Positions 8,374 through 15,638 of a DNA stretch of 64,000 nucleotides are shown one piece after another. The stretch comes from Streptomyces sp. NBC_01116 (GTDB lineage: Bacteria > Actinomycetota > Actinomycetes > Streptomycetales > Streptomycetaceae): NCBI RefSeq assembly GCF_041435495.1, contig NZ_CP108644.1, forward strand, positions 5,565,501 through 5,629,500, read 5' to 3'. How positions within the stretch are numbered: position 1 is the first letter of the stretch; each line of letters opens with the position of its first letter. The notes under the pieces were generated by a model that saw only the letters and a program-made list of their open reading frames with translations, was not told the DNA's origin and did not search any database. The position numbers and the translations under genes were made by a program.

Positions 8374-9927
8374 ATGAGGCGCACCAGCACCAGACTTCGA
8401 GGGCTCGGAAGCCTTCGCCGGCTCCGTGTCACGGTCGCGGCCGCCGTCGCTCTCGCGGCCGCCGTCGGCGGTATGGCCGCCGCCGGACCCGCGGGCGCGA
8501 CGGAGTCGGGTACCAGCTCTATCGCATCCACCCCTCTCCCGCCCGCGCTGGAAGCCGTCCGGGCCGCCGAGGCCACCCAGCTGTACGGGAGCCCCGCCGA
8601 GCGCCCGCTCGGCGACCGCAGGACCGGGCTGATCTCGCTCGGCGACAGCGAGATCTCCGGCGAGGGCGTCGGCACCTACGACCCCGGCACCAACGGGCCG
8701 GACAACTGGTGCCACCGCTCGCCGGACGCCGCCATCCACCGCACGGGCATCGCGGCGGACGTCACGTACAACGTCTCGTGTTCCGGCGCCTATACCGGAA
8801 ACATCAAGATCGGCGGAAACAAGCAGTACGCCGACGAACTCGTGCAGAGCGACAGCCTCGCGATCAAGGCCCGCAACACCCGCATCAAGATGATCGTCCT
8901 GGTCGCCGGGGCCAACGACGACCTCCAGTTCGGCCCGGTCATGACCGACTGCGTGGTCCGCTACATCAGCCTCCAGGGCCCCTGCGAACCGAAGTACGCG
9001 GGCGGCTGGCAGGCCCGGGTCGACGCGCTGGTCCCCAAGGTCGAGCAGACCGTCCGCGACCTGCGCACCGTCATGACGGGCGCCGGGTACGCCAACAACG
9101 ACTACAAGCTCGTCCTCATGGGCTACCCGAGCCCGATCGGCCCGGACTTCCGCGACAACCCGAAGTTCCCCGGCAAGCTGGTCTGCGGCGGGCTCGGCTA
9201 CGACTCCGACACCGTCTGGGGCCGCAACACCGCCGTGCCCGCCTTCCAGGTCGGCATGCGCAGGGCCGCCGCCGCCACGGGGGCGTCCTACCTCGACAAC
9301 TCGCGGCTCTTCCACGGCCACGAGGTGTGCACCGAGGAGACCTGGGCGCGCGGGCTGTTCATCGACGCGAGCAAGCCGGGCCTGCCCGACGAGAACTCCG
9401 TCCGCCAGTCCTTCCACCCCAACGCGGCAGGCCACCGGGCCTTCGCCTCCTGCCTCACCCAGCTGTACGACTCCGGGCTGCGCGAGGCGAGCTGTGCCGA
9501 CCCGGCCGGCACGGGGAAGCCGGTCCTGACGGGGGCGGCCTTCGACGACCTGTTCGCCCCGCTGAGGAACGAGGCGACCGGGGCCTGCGTGGACGTGCCC
9601 GCCTCGGTCACCCGTAACGGCACCGCGCTCGGCGGCTGGGACTGCCACGGCGGGCGCAACCAGAGCTGGTGGTACGACGCCGGTACGCAGACGGCCCGCA
9701 CCGCGCTGAGCCACGACCGCTGCCTGGACGTGCCGGGCGCGAAGTACGACGCCGGCGCCACGCTCGTCGTGTGGGACTGCTCGGGCGCGGCCAACCAGAA
9801 GTTCGTCCGGCAGGCGGGCACCGTCCGCCCGGCCGCGGCGACGAACCTGTGTCTGACGCTGGCGGGGGCCAAGGACCCGCTCAAGCTCCGGACGTGCGAC
9901 GGGAGCGCGAACCAGCGCTTCGCGTAG
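8374..9927 (+). CDS. Secreted SGNH hydrolase with C-terminal ricin-B lectin domain
   Basis: 517-aa predicted secreted protein. A twin-Arg-rich basic start and hydrophobic stretch VTVAAAVALAAAVGGMAAAG form a signal peptide. The SGNH/GDSL esterase domain has block I GDSEISGEG, a GAND block III, and SFHPNAAGH containing the catalytic Asp/His region. From about residue 385 a ricin-B-like carbohydrate-binding domain appears, with CVDVPASVTRNGTALGGWDC and paired Cys and Q-x-W-like repeats (NQSWW, NQKFV, NQRFA). RBS GGGAGG precedes the ATG. It likely de-esterifies an extracellular polysaccharide. It converges on biosynthetic cluster A but has no evident link with it. Confidence 0.9.
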   Translation: MRRTSTRLRGLGSLRRLRVTVAAAVALAAAVGGMAAAGPAGATESGTSSIASTPLPPALEAVRAAEATQLYGSPAERPLGDRRTGLISLGDSEISGEGVGTYDPGTNGPDNWCHRSPDAAIHRTGIAADVTYNVSCSGAYTGNIKIGGNKQYADELVQSDSLAIKARNTRIKMIVLVAGANDDLQFGPVMTDCVVRYISLQGPCEPKYAGGWQARVDALVPKVEQTVRDLRTVMTGAGYANNDYKLVLMGYPSPIGPDFRDNPKFPGKLVCGGLGYDSDTVWGRNTAVPAFQVGMRRAAAATGASYLDNSRLFHGHEVCTEETWARGLFIDASKPGLPDENSVRQSFHPNAAGHRAFASCLTQLYDSGLREASCADPAGTGKPVLTGAAFDDLFAPLRNEATGACVDVPASVTRNGTALGGWDCHGGRNQSWWYDAGTQTARTALSHDRCLDVPGAKYDAGATLVVWDCSGAANQKFVRQAGTVRPAAATNLCLTLAGAKDPLKLRTCDGSANQRFA

Positions 9928-9939
9928 CCGGAGTGGGCG

Positions 9940-9969
9940 AGGGGCGGCCGTCGTGGGGCGGCCGCCCCT
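9940..9969. terminator. Hairpin between convergent hydrolase and NRPS genes
   Basis: Arms 9940-9950 and 9959-9969 pair over 11 bp with an 8-base loop. It lies in the 56-bp gap between the two stop codons, consistent with a bidirectional terminator marking the left edge of cluster A. Confidence 0.6.
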
Positions 9970-9983
9970 TCCCGTGCCCCTTC

Positions 9984-12554
9984 TCACGCCTCCCGGGCCA
10001 GCGCTTCGGACAGCGCCCCCAGCGTCGGCGTCAGATACAGCTGCCGCAGCGGTATGCCGGGCAGCCCGCGCTCCCGGGCCAGCGTGGCGATCCGGATCGC
10101 GTACAGCGAATTGCCGCCCAGGTCCCAGAAGTCGTCGTCCGGGCCGATCTCCCCGACGCCGAGGACGTCCCGCCAGATGGCGGCGAGGACGGCAGTGGGT
10201 GCGGGGGCGGCCTCGCGGGGCGCGGCGGCCGGTCCCGGCGTCCGGCGCGCTCCGGGCGCGGGCAGCCGGGCCGGGTCCAGCTTGCCGTTCGCGGTGAGGG
10301 GGAGGGCCGGCAGCACGGTCACCGTCGCGGGCACCATGTGCGGGGGGAGCAGCCGGGCGGCCCGCTCCCGTACGGGTCCGGCGTCCTCGCCCGCCCCCGG
10401 GGCCGGGACCACGTACGCGTCGATCCGCACGGCCGCCGCGTCCCCGCCCCCGCCGCCGGTCACGGTGACCGCTGCCGCCGACACCGCCGGGTCCTCCAGC
10501 AGCACCTGCCGGATCTCGCCCGGCTCGATCCGGAAGCCCCGCACCTTCACCTGGTCGTCGATCCGGCCCAGGTGCTCCAGCGTCCCGTCGGGCAGCAGCC
10601 GCCCCAGGTCGCCGCTGCGGTAGAGCCGCCCGGCCGGGTCCAGGGCGTCCGGGACGAAGCGTTCGGCGGTCAGGGCGGGCCGGTGCAGATAGCCGAGCGC
10701 CACGCCCGCCCCGCCCACGTGGATCTCCCCGGGCGCACCCGGCGGCACCGGCCGCCCGGAGGCGTCCAGGACCCGGACCGACCAGCCGGGCAGGGGCCGC
10801 CCCACCGACCGGGACCCGGCGAGCGCCTCGCGGCGGGTCACCGTGGCCGCCGTCACGTGGACGGTGGTCTCGGTGATCCCGTACATGTTGACGAGGCGGC
10901 AGCGGTCCTCCGGGTGCCGGTCGAACCAGCCGAGCAGCGGGCGGGTGTCCAGCGGCTCGCCGCCCAGCACCACCAGCCGCAGGGCGGACAGGTCACCGCC
11001 CGTCCGGTCGGCGGCGGCGAGCTGGGTGAACGCCGACGGGGTCTGGCTCAGCACGCTCACCCGCTCCCGGACCAGCAGCGCGTGGAAGTCCTCCGGCGAG
11101 CGCGAGGTCCAGTGGTCCACGAGGACCAGCCGTCCGCCCGTCAGCAGCGCGCCCCAGATCTCCCACACCGAGAAGTCGAACGCCGCCGAGTGGAAGCACG
11201 TCCAGGTGTCGCCGGGGGAGAGGGCGAAGTCGTCGCGGACGGCGTCGACCAGGGCCGTGACGTTGGCGTGCGGGACGAGGACCCCCTTGGGGCGGCCGGT
11301 CGAGCCCGAGGTGTGGATGACGTACGCGGGGGCGCCGGCCGCCCGCCGTTCCCCGGCGGGGCGGGCCGGGTGGCCGGTGAGCGCGACCGTGTCCTCGACC
11401 GTCAGCCGGAGACCGGCGTCCTTCGCGGTGCGCTCCCGCCGGTCCGCCGGATGCTCCGGATCCAGCGGTACGTAGACCGCGTCCGCCTTCAGGACGCCGA
11501 GCATCACCGCCACCAGGTGGGCTCCGCGGGGCAGGCAGAGCCCGACGAGGTCACCGGGGCGGACGCCGTGGGCGTACAGACCGTCCGCGAACTCCTCCGC
11601 CAGGGAGTCCAGTTCGGCGTAGGTGAGGGTGGCGGCACCGACGGTGAGCGCGGGAGCGTCCGGGCGGGCGGTGACCTGGGCGGCGAAGACCTGGTCGACG
11701 CGGAGGGGTTGGGCGGCGACGATCTTCCGCGCCGCTCCGAGCGCCAGTTGCCCGGTGGACTCGGACTCGCTCAGCGGATCCAGATCCAGGAGCGGCGTGC
11801 TGGGCGAGCGACTCATCAACTCCTGGCACAGGCGCTCCACTTGATGTGCCGGTACGGGTGGTCCGCCCGGGCCGGCCGGCAGCGTGACCGGTCCGTCCCC
11901 GTCCCCATCGCCCGCCACCAGGCCGAGCGCGGGCGGTTCCTCGCCCTCGGCCGGGACGAGCGGTTCGGTGGCGAGCAGGTCGGCGACCGTGCGCCCCGGG
12001 GACAGATCTGCCGTGAACACCGCGTACCCGTCGAGCGGCCCCAGCGCGTACGGCGGCCGGTTCCGCGCCGGTACGGGGACGGCGACGCGCACCGAGGCCG
12101 CGCCCGTGTACCGCCCGGCGGTGAGGGCGAGCGCGGCGGCGAGCCGCCGGGTCTCCTCGTCCACGCGCGGGTCCGGGGGGAGCGGCCCGTCGTGCGGCGT
12201 GACCTGGTCCGGGGGCAGCTCGCCCAGCAGTACGCGGGCGACGATCCGCAACGACCGGGCGTCCAGCGCGGCCGCGTCGGCGGTCAGGACGAGGTCGCCG
12301 GGGTGCCCGTCCGCGTACCGCAGCAGCACCGCGCGCAGCCGGTGGCCGGGCGCGACCGGGCGGCGGGCCTCGGCCGTGCGCCGCCGGGCGGCGGCGTCGG
12401 ACGCGGCCGGAGCGGGCACGGTCTCCGTCCACAGCCGGGGGCGGCGGCCTCCGGGCCACCACAGCCCGGCCGCCGCCGTGAGGACGGCGGCGAGCGCGGT
12501 ATCGGGGAAGGACGGCGGCAGGCGGACCGTCAGGGAGTGATGAGCGGGCGGCAC
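9984..12554 (-). CDS. NRPS module: degenerate C-like domain, Thr-type A domain, PCP
   Basis: 856-aa NRPS from a GTG start with GGAG eight bases upstream. Residues 1-260 resemble a condensation domain lacking the HHxxxDG active site: the equivalent stretch reads LTADAAALD near 90-98. The adenylation domain (about 285-760) has YVIHTSGSTGRPKGV, YGITETTVHV, YRSGDLGR and NGK. Aligning with GrsA by eye, the pocket residues read D-F-W-S-V-G-M-V-H, very close to the threonine code D-F-W-N-I-G-M-V-H-K. The PCP carries DLGGNSL (Ser816). There is no thioesterase or epimerase domain. It is the last gene of the leftward cluster and probably accepts the chain from the C-terminal condensation domain of the 15635-21481 protein. 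Confidence 0.93.
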   Translation of the reverse strand: MPPAHHSLTVRLPPSFPDTALAAVLTAAAGLWWPGGRRPRLWTETVPAPAASDAAARRRTAEARRPVAPGHRLRAVLLRYADGHPGDLVLTADAAALDARSLRIVARVLLGELPPDQVTPHDGPLPPDPRVDEETRRLAAALALTAGRYTGAASVRVAVPVPARNRPPYALGPLDGYAVFTADLSPGRTVADLLATEPLVPAEGEEPPALGLVAGDGDGDGPVTLPAGPGGPPVPAHQVERLCQELMSRSPSTPLLDLDPLSESESTGQLALGAARKIVAAQPLRVDQVFAAQVTARPDAPALTVGAATLTYAELDSLAEEFADGLYAHGVRPGDLVGLCLPRGAHLVAVMLGVLKADAVYVPLDPEHPADRRERTAKDAGLRLTVEDTVALTGHPARPAGERRAAGAPAYVIHTSGSTGRPKGVLVPHANVTALVDAVRDDFALSPGDTWTCFHSAAFDFSVWEIWGALLTGGRLVLVDHWTSRSPEDFHALLVRERVSVLSQTPSAFTQLAAADRTGGDLSALRLVVLGGEPLDTRPLLGWFDRHPEDRCRLVNMYGITETTVHVTAATVTRREALAGSRSVGRPLPGWSVRVLDASGRPVPPGAPGEIHVGGAGVALGYLHRPALTAERFVPDALDPAGRLYRSGDLGRLLPDGTLEHLGRIDDQVKVRGFRIEPGEIRQVLLEDPAVSAAAVTVTGGGGGDAAAVRIDAYVVPAPGAGEDAGPVRERAARLLPPHMVPATVTVLPALPLTANGKLDPARLPAPGARRTPGPAAAPREAAPAPTAVLAAIWRDVLGVGEIGPDDDFWDLGGNSLYAIRIATLARERGLPGIPLRQLYLTPTLGALSEALAREA

Positions 12555-12599
12555 GTGAGCAACTCCTCGTCCACGGAGGGGAAACGGCTGATACGGCGG

Positions 12600-13490
12600 T
12601 CAGCGGGCGGTGAACCCGCCGTCCACGGTCACCACGCTGCCGGTCACCTGCCGGGACGCGTCCGAGGCCAGCCAGAGCACCGCGTCCGCCACATCGTCCG
12701 GCTCCACCAGCGCGTTCATCGGCTGGTCCCGGACGAACGCGGCCTCGTGCTCCGCGACGGGCACCTCCAGCGAGCGGGCGATCTCCGCCAGCATCCGGCC
12801 CTCCATCGCCTCGTCGTCCCGCACCGAGCCCGGACAGACCGCGTTGACCCGGACCTTCCGGGGCGCGTAGTCCAGGGCCACCGCCTTCGTCAGGCCGATC
12901 AGACCGTGCTTGGCCGCGACGTACCCCGCGAAGTGCCGGTAGCCCACCAGCCCCGCCGTCGACGCGATGTTGACGATCGAACCGGACCCCTGTGCGGCCA
13001 TCCGGCCGCCGACCGCGCGGATCGCCCGCCAGGCACCGCCCAGATCCACGTCGATCATCAGCTGCCACTCGGCCTCGGTGATCTCGTGCGCCGGGCGGCC
13101 CGAAGGCGCGGCGATGCCCGCGTTGTTGACCAGGACGTCGATCCGCCCGAAGCGCTCCTCGGCCGCCTCCGCCACCGACTCCAGCGCCGCCAGGTCCCGC
13201 ACGTCGGCCTGCCGGGTCAGCACGGCCGACCCGGCCTCGCGGCAGAGCCGCCCGGTGTGCGCGAGCTGCGAGGCCGAACCGAGCGGATACGGCACCCCGG
13301 GCAGCTCGCCCGCCACGTCCAGCAGCACCAGGTCCGCCCCCTCACGGGCGAACGCCAGCGCACAGGCCCGGCCGAGACCGCGCGCCGCTCCGGTGATCAG
13401 CGCCGTACGCCCGGCGAGCCGGGCCCCGCCGCCCGCCGGTCCAGGACCACGTCCGCCGGCAGCACGACCCGGGCCGGCGCCGCCGCTCAC
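12600..13490 (-). CDS. SDR oxidoreductase, mycofactocin-coupled-like subgroup
   Basis: 296-aa short-chain dehydrogenase. The GTG start overlaps the stop of the thioesterase gene (GTGA). A Gly/Ala-rich N-terminal 23 residues precede the Rossmann motif ALITGAARGLGRACA; NNAG, the catalytic Ser region and Y-x3-K (YVAAK) are intact. A distinctive insertion after the second strand, LPGVPYPLGSASQLAHTGRL then RQADVRD, resembles the SDR subgroup annotated as mycofactocin-coupled, which holds NAD tightly. Here it could reduce or oxidise a carbonyl or hydroxyl of the cluster product. No mycofactocin maturation gene is visible, so that coupling is only suggested by similarity. Confidence 0.88.
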   Translation of the reverse strand: MSGGAGPGRAAGGRGPGPAGGGARLAGRTALITGAARGLGRACALAFAREGADLVLLDVAGELPGVPYPLGSASQLAHTGRLCREAGSAVLTRQADVRDLAALESVAEAAEERFGRIDVLVNNAGIAAPSGRPAHEITEAEWQLMIDVDLGGAWRAIRAVGGRMAAQGSGSIVNIASTAGLVGYRHFAGYVAAKHGLIGLTKAVALDYAPRKVRVNAVCPGSVRDDEAMEGRMLAEIARSLEVPVAEHEAAFVRDQPMNALVEPDDVADAVLWLASDASRQVTGSVVTVDGGFTAR

Positions 13491-14221
13491 CGGCCCCTCG
13501 CCGCACGCACCTCGGCGGCCACCAGCGCCAGCAGCTCGGCCGGCCGCTCGGTGAGATACATGTGCCCGCCGGCCGGCTCGGCGACCGTCAGCTTCCCCGT
13601 CGTCGCCCGGCCCCACTCGGCCGCCTCCGCCGCCCCGACCAGGGTGTCCTCCCGCCCTCGGACGGAGATGACCGGAACACCCAACGGCCGGTCCGTGGAC
13701 GGGACATACGTCTCGTGGAGTCGGACGTCCGCCCGCAGCGTCGGCAGCAGCAGCTCCCGCATCTCCGGGTCGGCCAGCGCCGGATGGTCGTATCCGGCGA
13801 ACGCCCGGACCCGGGCGGCGAACTCCGCGTCCGGCAGCCCGTCCGCCCGGTCCGTGCGCGGCGTCCAGGGGCCGGGCGCGCCGCTGACCACGAGCGCGGC
13901 CAGCCGGACCGGCCCGCCCGACCGCTCGATCCGGTGCGCCAGCTCGAACGCGAGGACCGCGCCCATGCTGTGCCCGAACAGCACGACCGGGCCGCCGGTC
14001 CCGTCCCCTTCACCGAGGGCCGCCGTCACCTGCGCGTACGCGTCGTCGACGGCCGGGGCCGCCGAGGTGTGGGCGGGCTCGGGGAACCGCTTCTCCCGGC
14101 CCGGCAGCGACACCGGGAGAATCCGCAGACCCTCCGGGGCCAGCCGCTGCCAGGGCGTGAAGAAGGAGGGGCCCGCCCCGGCGAAGGGCAGGCAGATGAG
14201 GACGGTCTCTTCGTCGGCCAC
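13487..14221 (-). CDS. Type II thioesterase
   Basis: 244-aa alpha/beta hydrolase of the stand-alone thioesterase family that edits or unloads PKS/NRPS carrier domains. The nucleophile motif GHSMG lies near residue 93, the acidic residue in GREDTLV and the His in AGGHMYL. The N-terminal LICLPFAGAGPSFF is typical of the family. GTG start with AGGA six bases upstream. Since no megasynthase in the cluster ends in a thioesterase domain, this enzyme may also take part in release, not only proofreading. Confidence 0.93.
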   Translation of the reverse strand: MADEETVLICLPFAGAGPSFFTPWQRLAPEGLRILPVSLPGREKRFPEPAHTSAAPAVDDAYAQVTAALGEGDGTGGPVVLFGHSMGAVLAFELAHRIERSGGPVRLAALVVSGAPGPWTPRTDRADGLPDAEFAARVRAFAGYDHPALADPEMRELLLPTLRADVRLHETYVPSTDRPLGVPVISVRGREDTLVGAAEAAEWGRATTGKLTVAEPAGGHMYLTERPAELLALVAAEVRAARGR

Positions 14222-14241
14222 GATCGTTCCTGTTCTCTTCA

Positions 14242-14301
14242 GTGCCGTACGTCTCTGTTCCGTACGCCTCTGTGCCGCACGGCCTTGTTCCGTACGTCCG
14301 G
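14242..14301. repeat. Four 15-bp imperfect tandem repeats
   Basis: Units gtgccgtacgtctct, gttccgtacgcctct, gtgccgcacggcctt and gttccgtacgtccgg follow each other without gaps between the aminopeptidase stop and the thioesterase start. They are not part of a credible gene. Slippage-generated spacer DNA is the simplest explanation; a role in transcript processing is possible but unsupported. Confidence 0.7.
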
Positions 14302-14336
14302 ATGCCGCGCCCGTCGGTGGGGGACGGGCGCTGCTG

Positions 14337-15638
14337 TCAGTCCCCGACCATGATCGTGGTGAGGATCGCGGCGAGATGGCCCGGGTCGTTCACCCCGCAC
14401 AGCTCGCGCGCCGAGTGCATCGACAGGCCGGGCACCCCGACGTCCACCGTGGTGACGCCGAGGCGGGCCGCCGTCAGCGGACCGATCGACGTACCGCAGG
14501 GCATCGCGTTGTTGGAGACGAACGGCTGCCAGGGCGCGCCGACCCGCTCGGCCGCCGCCCTGAACACGGCGATGCCGGTGGAGTCGGTGGCGTACCGCTG
14601 GTTGACGTTCACCTTGACCGTCGGGCCGCCGTTCGGGAGCGGGCGGTGGTCGGGGTCGTGCCGCTCCGTGTAGTTGGGGTGCACCGCGTGCGACATGTCG
14701 GCGGAGACGCAGAACGCGCCCGCCAGCGCCCGCGACCAGTCCTCGTCGCTGCCACCGCGCGCCGACACGGACCGCGACAGGATCCGCTCCAGCAGCGGGC
14801 TCTGCGCACCCGTCTCGGAACCGCTGCCGACCTCCTCGTGGTCGAAGGCGGCCAGCACCGGTACGAAGGAGGGCTGCGTGGTCCCCGTCGCCGCGTCCAC
14901 CAGCGCGGTCACCCCGGCGTGCACCGAGACCTGGTTGTCCAGCCGGGGCGCCACCACGAACTCCCGGTCCACGCCCAGGTATCCCGGCGGCTGGATATCG
15001 TGCAGCATCAGGTCCCAGCCCAGCACGTCCGCCGGGTCCTCCCCGGCGGCCGACGCGACCCGGCGCAGCAGCTCGCCCTCCCGCGGGTCGCCCAGCGCCC
15101 AGATCGGCGCGATGTGCCGCTGCCGGTCCAGGGCCACGCCCTCGTTCACCGAACGGTCCAGGTGAATGGCCAACTGCGGCACCCGCAACAGGGGTTCGTC
15201 GATCTGCACCAGCCGGCTGCGCGGGACGCCGTCGGGGCCGCGCAGGGCGAGGCGGCCGGAGACGCCCAGGTCGCGGTCGAGCCAGGTGTTCAGCGGGACC
15301 CCGCCGTAGATCTCCACCCCGATCTGCCGCCACCCCGAATTCCCGGTGTCCGGAGCCGGTTTGATGCGCAGGTTCGGTGAGTCGGTGTGGGTGCCGACGA
15401 TCCGGAACGGGGTGTGGGCGGGCGCGCCCTCGGGGACGTACCAGGCGATCAGCGCACCGGCGCGGCTGACGAAGCAGCCGCCGGTCGCTCCGGTCCAGTC
15501 GTCGGTGCCGCGCAGTTCGCGGAAGCCTGCCTTCTCCAGACGCTGGGCCGCACTGGCCACCACGTGGTACGGAGAAGGGCTGGCGGCGATGAAGGAGAGC
15601 AGGTCGTCGGTGTGGCTGCGGTGGGGGGCCGGAGTCAT
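14337..15638 (-). CDS. M18-family metalloaminopeptidase
   Basis: 433-aa cytosolic aminopeptidase of family M18 (aspartyl/lysyl aminopeptidase type). The binuclear metal site is recognisable: GTHTDSPNL (His, Asp), DNQVS (bridging Asp), FDHEEVGS (Glu pair), SADMSHAVHPNY (Asp) and a C-terminal SMHSARE (His). Length is normal for the family, so it looks active. The ATG overlaps the TGA of the upstream megasynthase gene (ATGA), making it an integral part of the biosynthetic operon. Possible roles are resistance by a duplicated, insensitive target, trimming of a precursor, or a captured housekeeping gene. The resistance idea fits the predicted bestatin-like warhead. Confidence 0.93.
   Translation of the reverse strand: MTPAPHRSHTDDLLSFIAASPSPYHVVASAAQRLEKAGFRELRGTDDWTGATGGCFVSRAGALIAWYVPEGAPAHTPFRIVGTHTDSPNLRIKPAPDTGNSGWRQIGVEIYGGVPLNTWLDRDLGVSGRLALRGPDGVPRSRLVQIDEPLLRVPQLAIHLDRSVNEGVALDRQRHIAPIWALGDPREGELLRRVASAAGEDPADVLGWDLMLHDIQPPGYLGVDREFVVAPRLDNQVSVHAGVTALVDAATGTTQPSFVPVLAAFDHEEVGSGSETGAQSPLLERILSRSVSARGGSDEDWSRALAGAFCVSADMSHAVHPNYTERHDPDHRPLPNGGPTVKVNVNQRYATDSTGIAVFRAAAERVGAPWQPFVSNNAMPCGTSIGPLTAARLGVTTVDVGVPGLSMHSARELCGVNDPGHLAAILTTIMVGD

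Noticed and set aside
9669..15380. A 1903-codon plus-strand open frame across cluster A
   Set aside because: It is rich in Arg/Gly/Pro/His without motifs and lies antisense to the NRPS, SDR, TE and aminopeptidase genes, whose domain motifs are clear.
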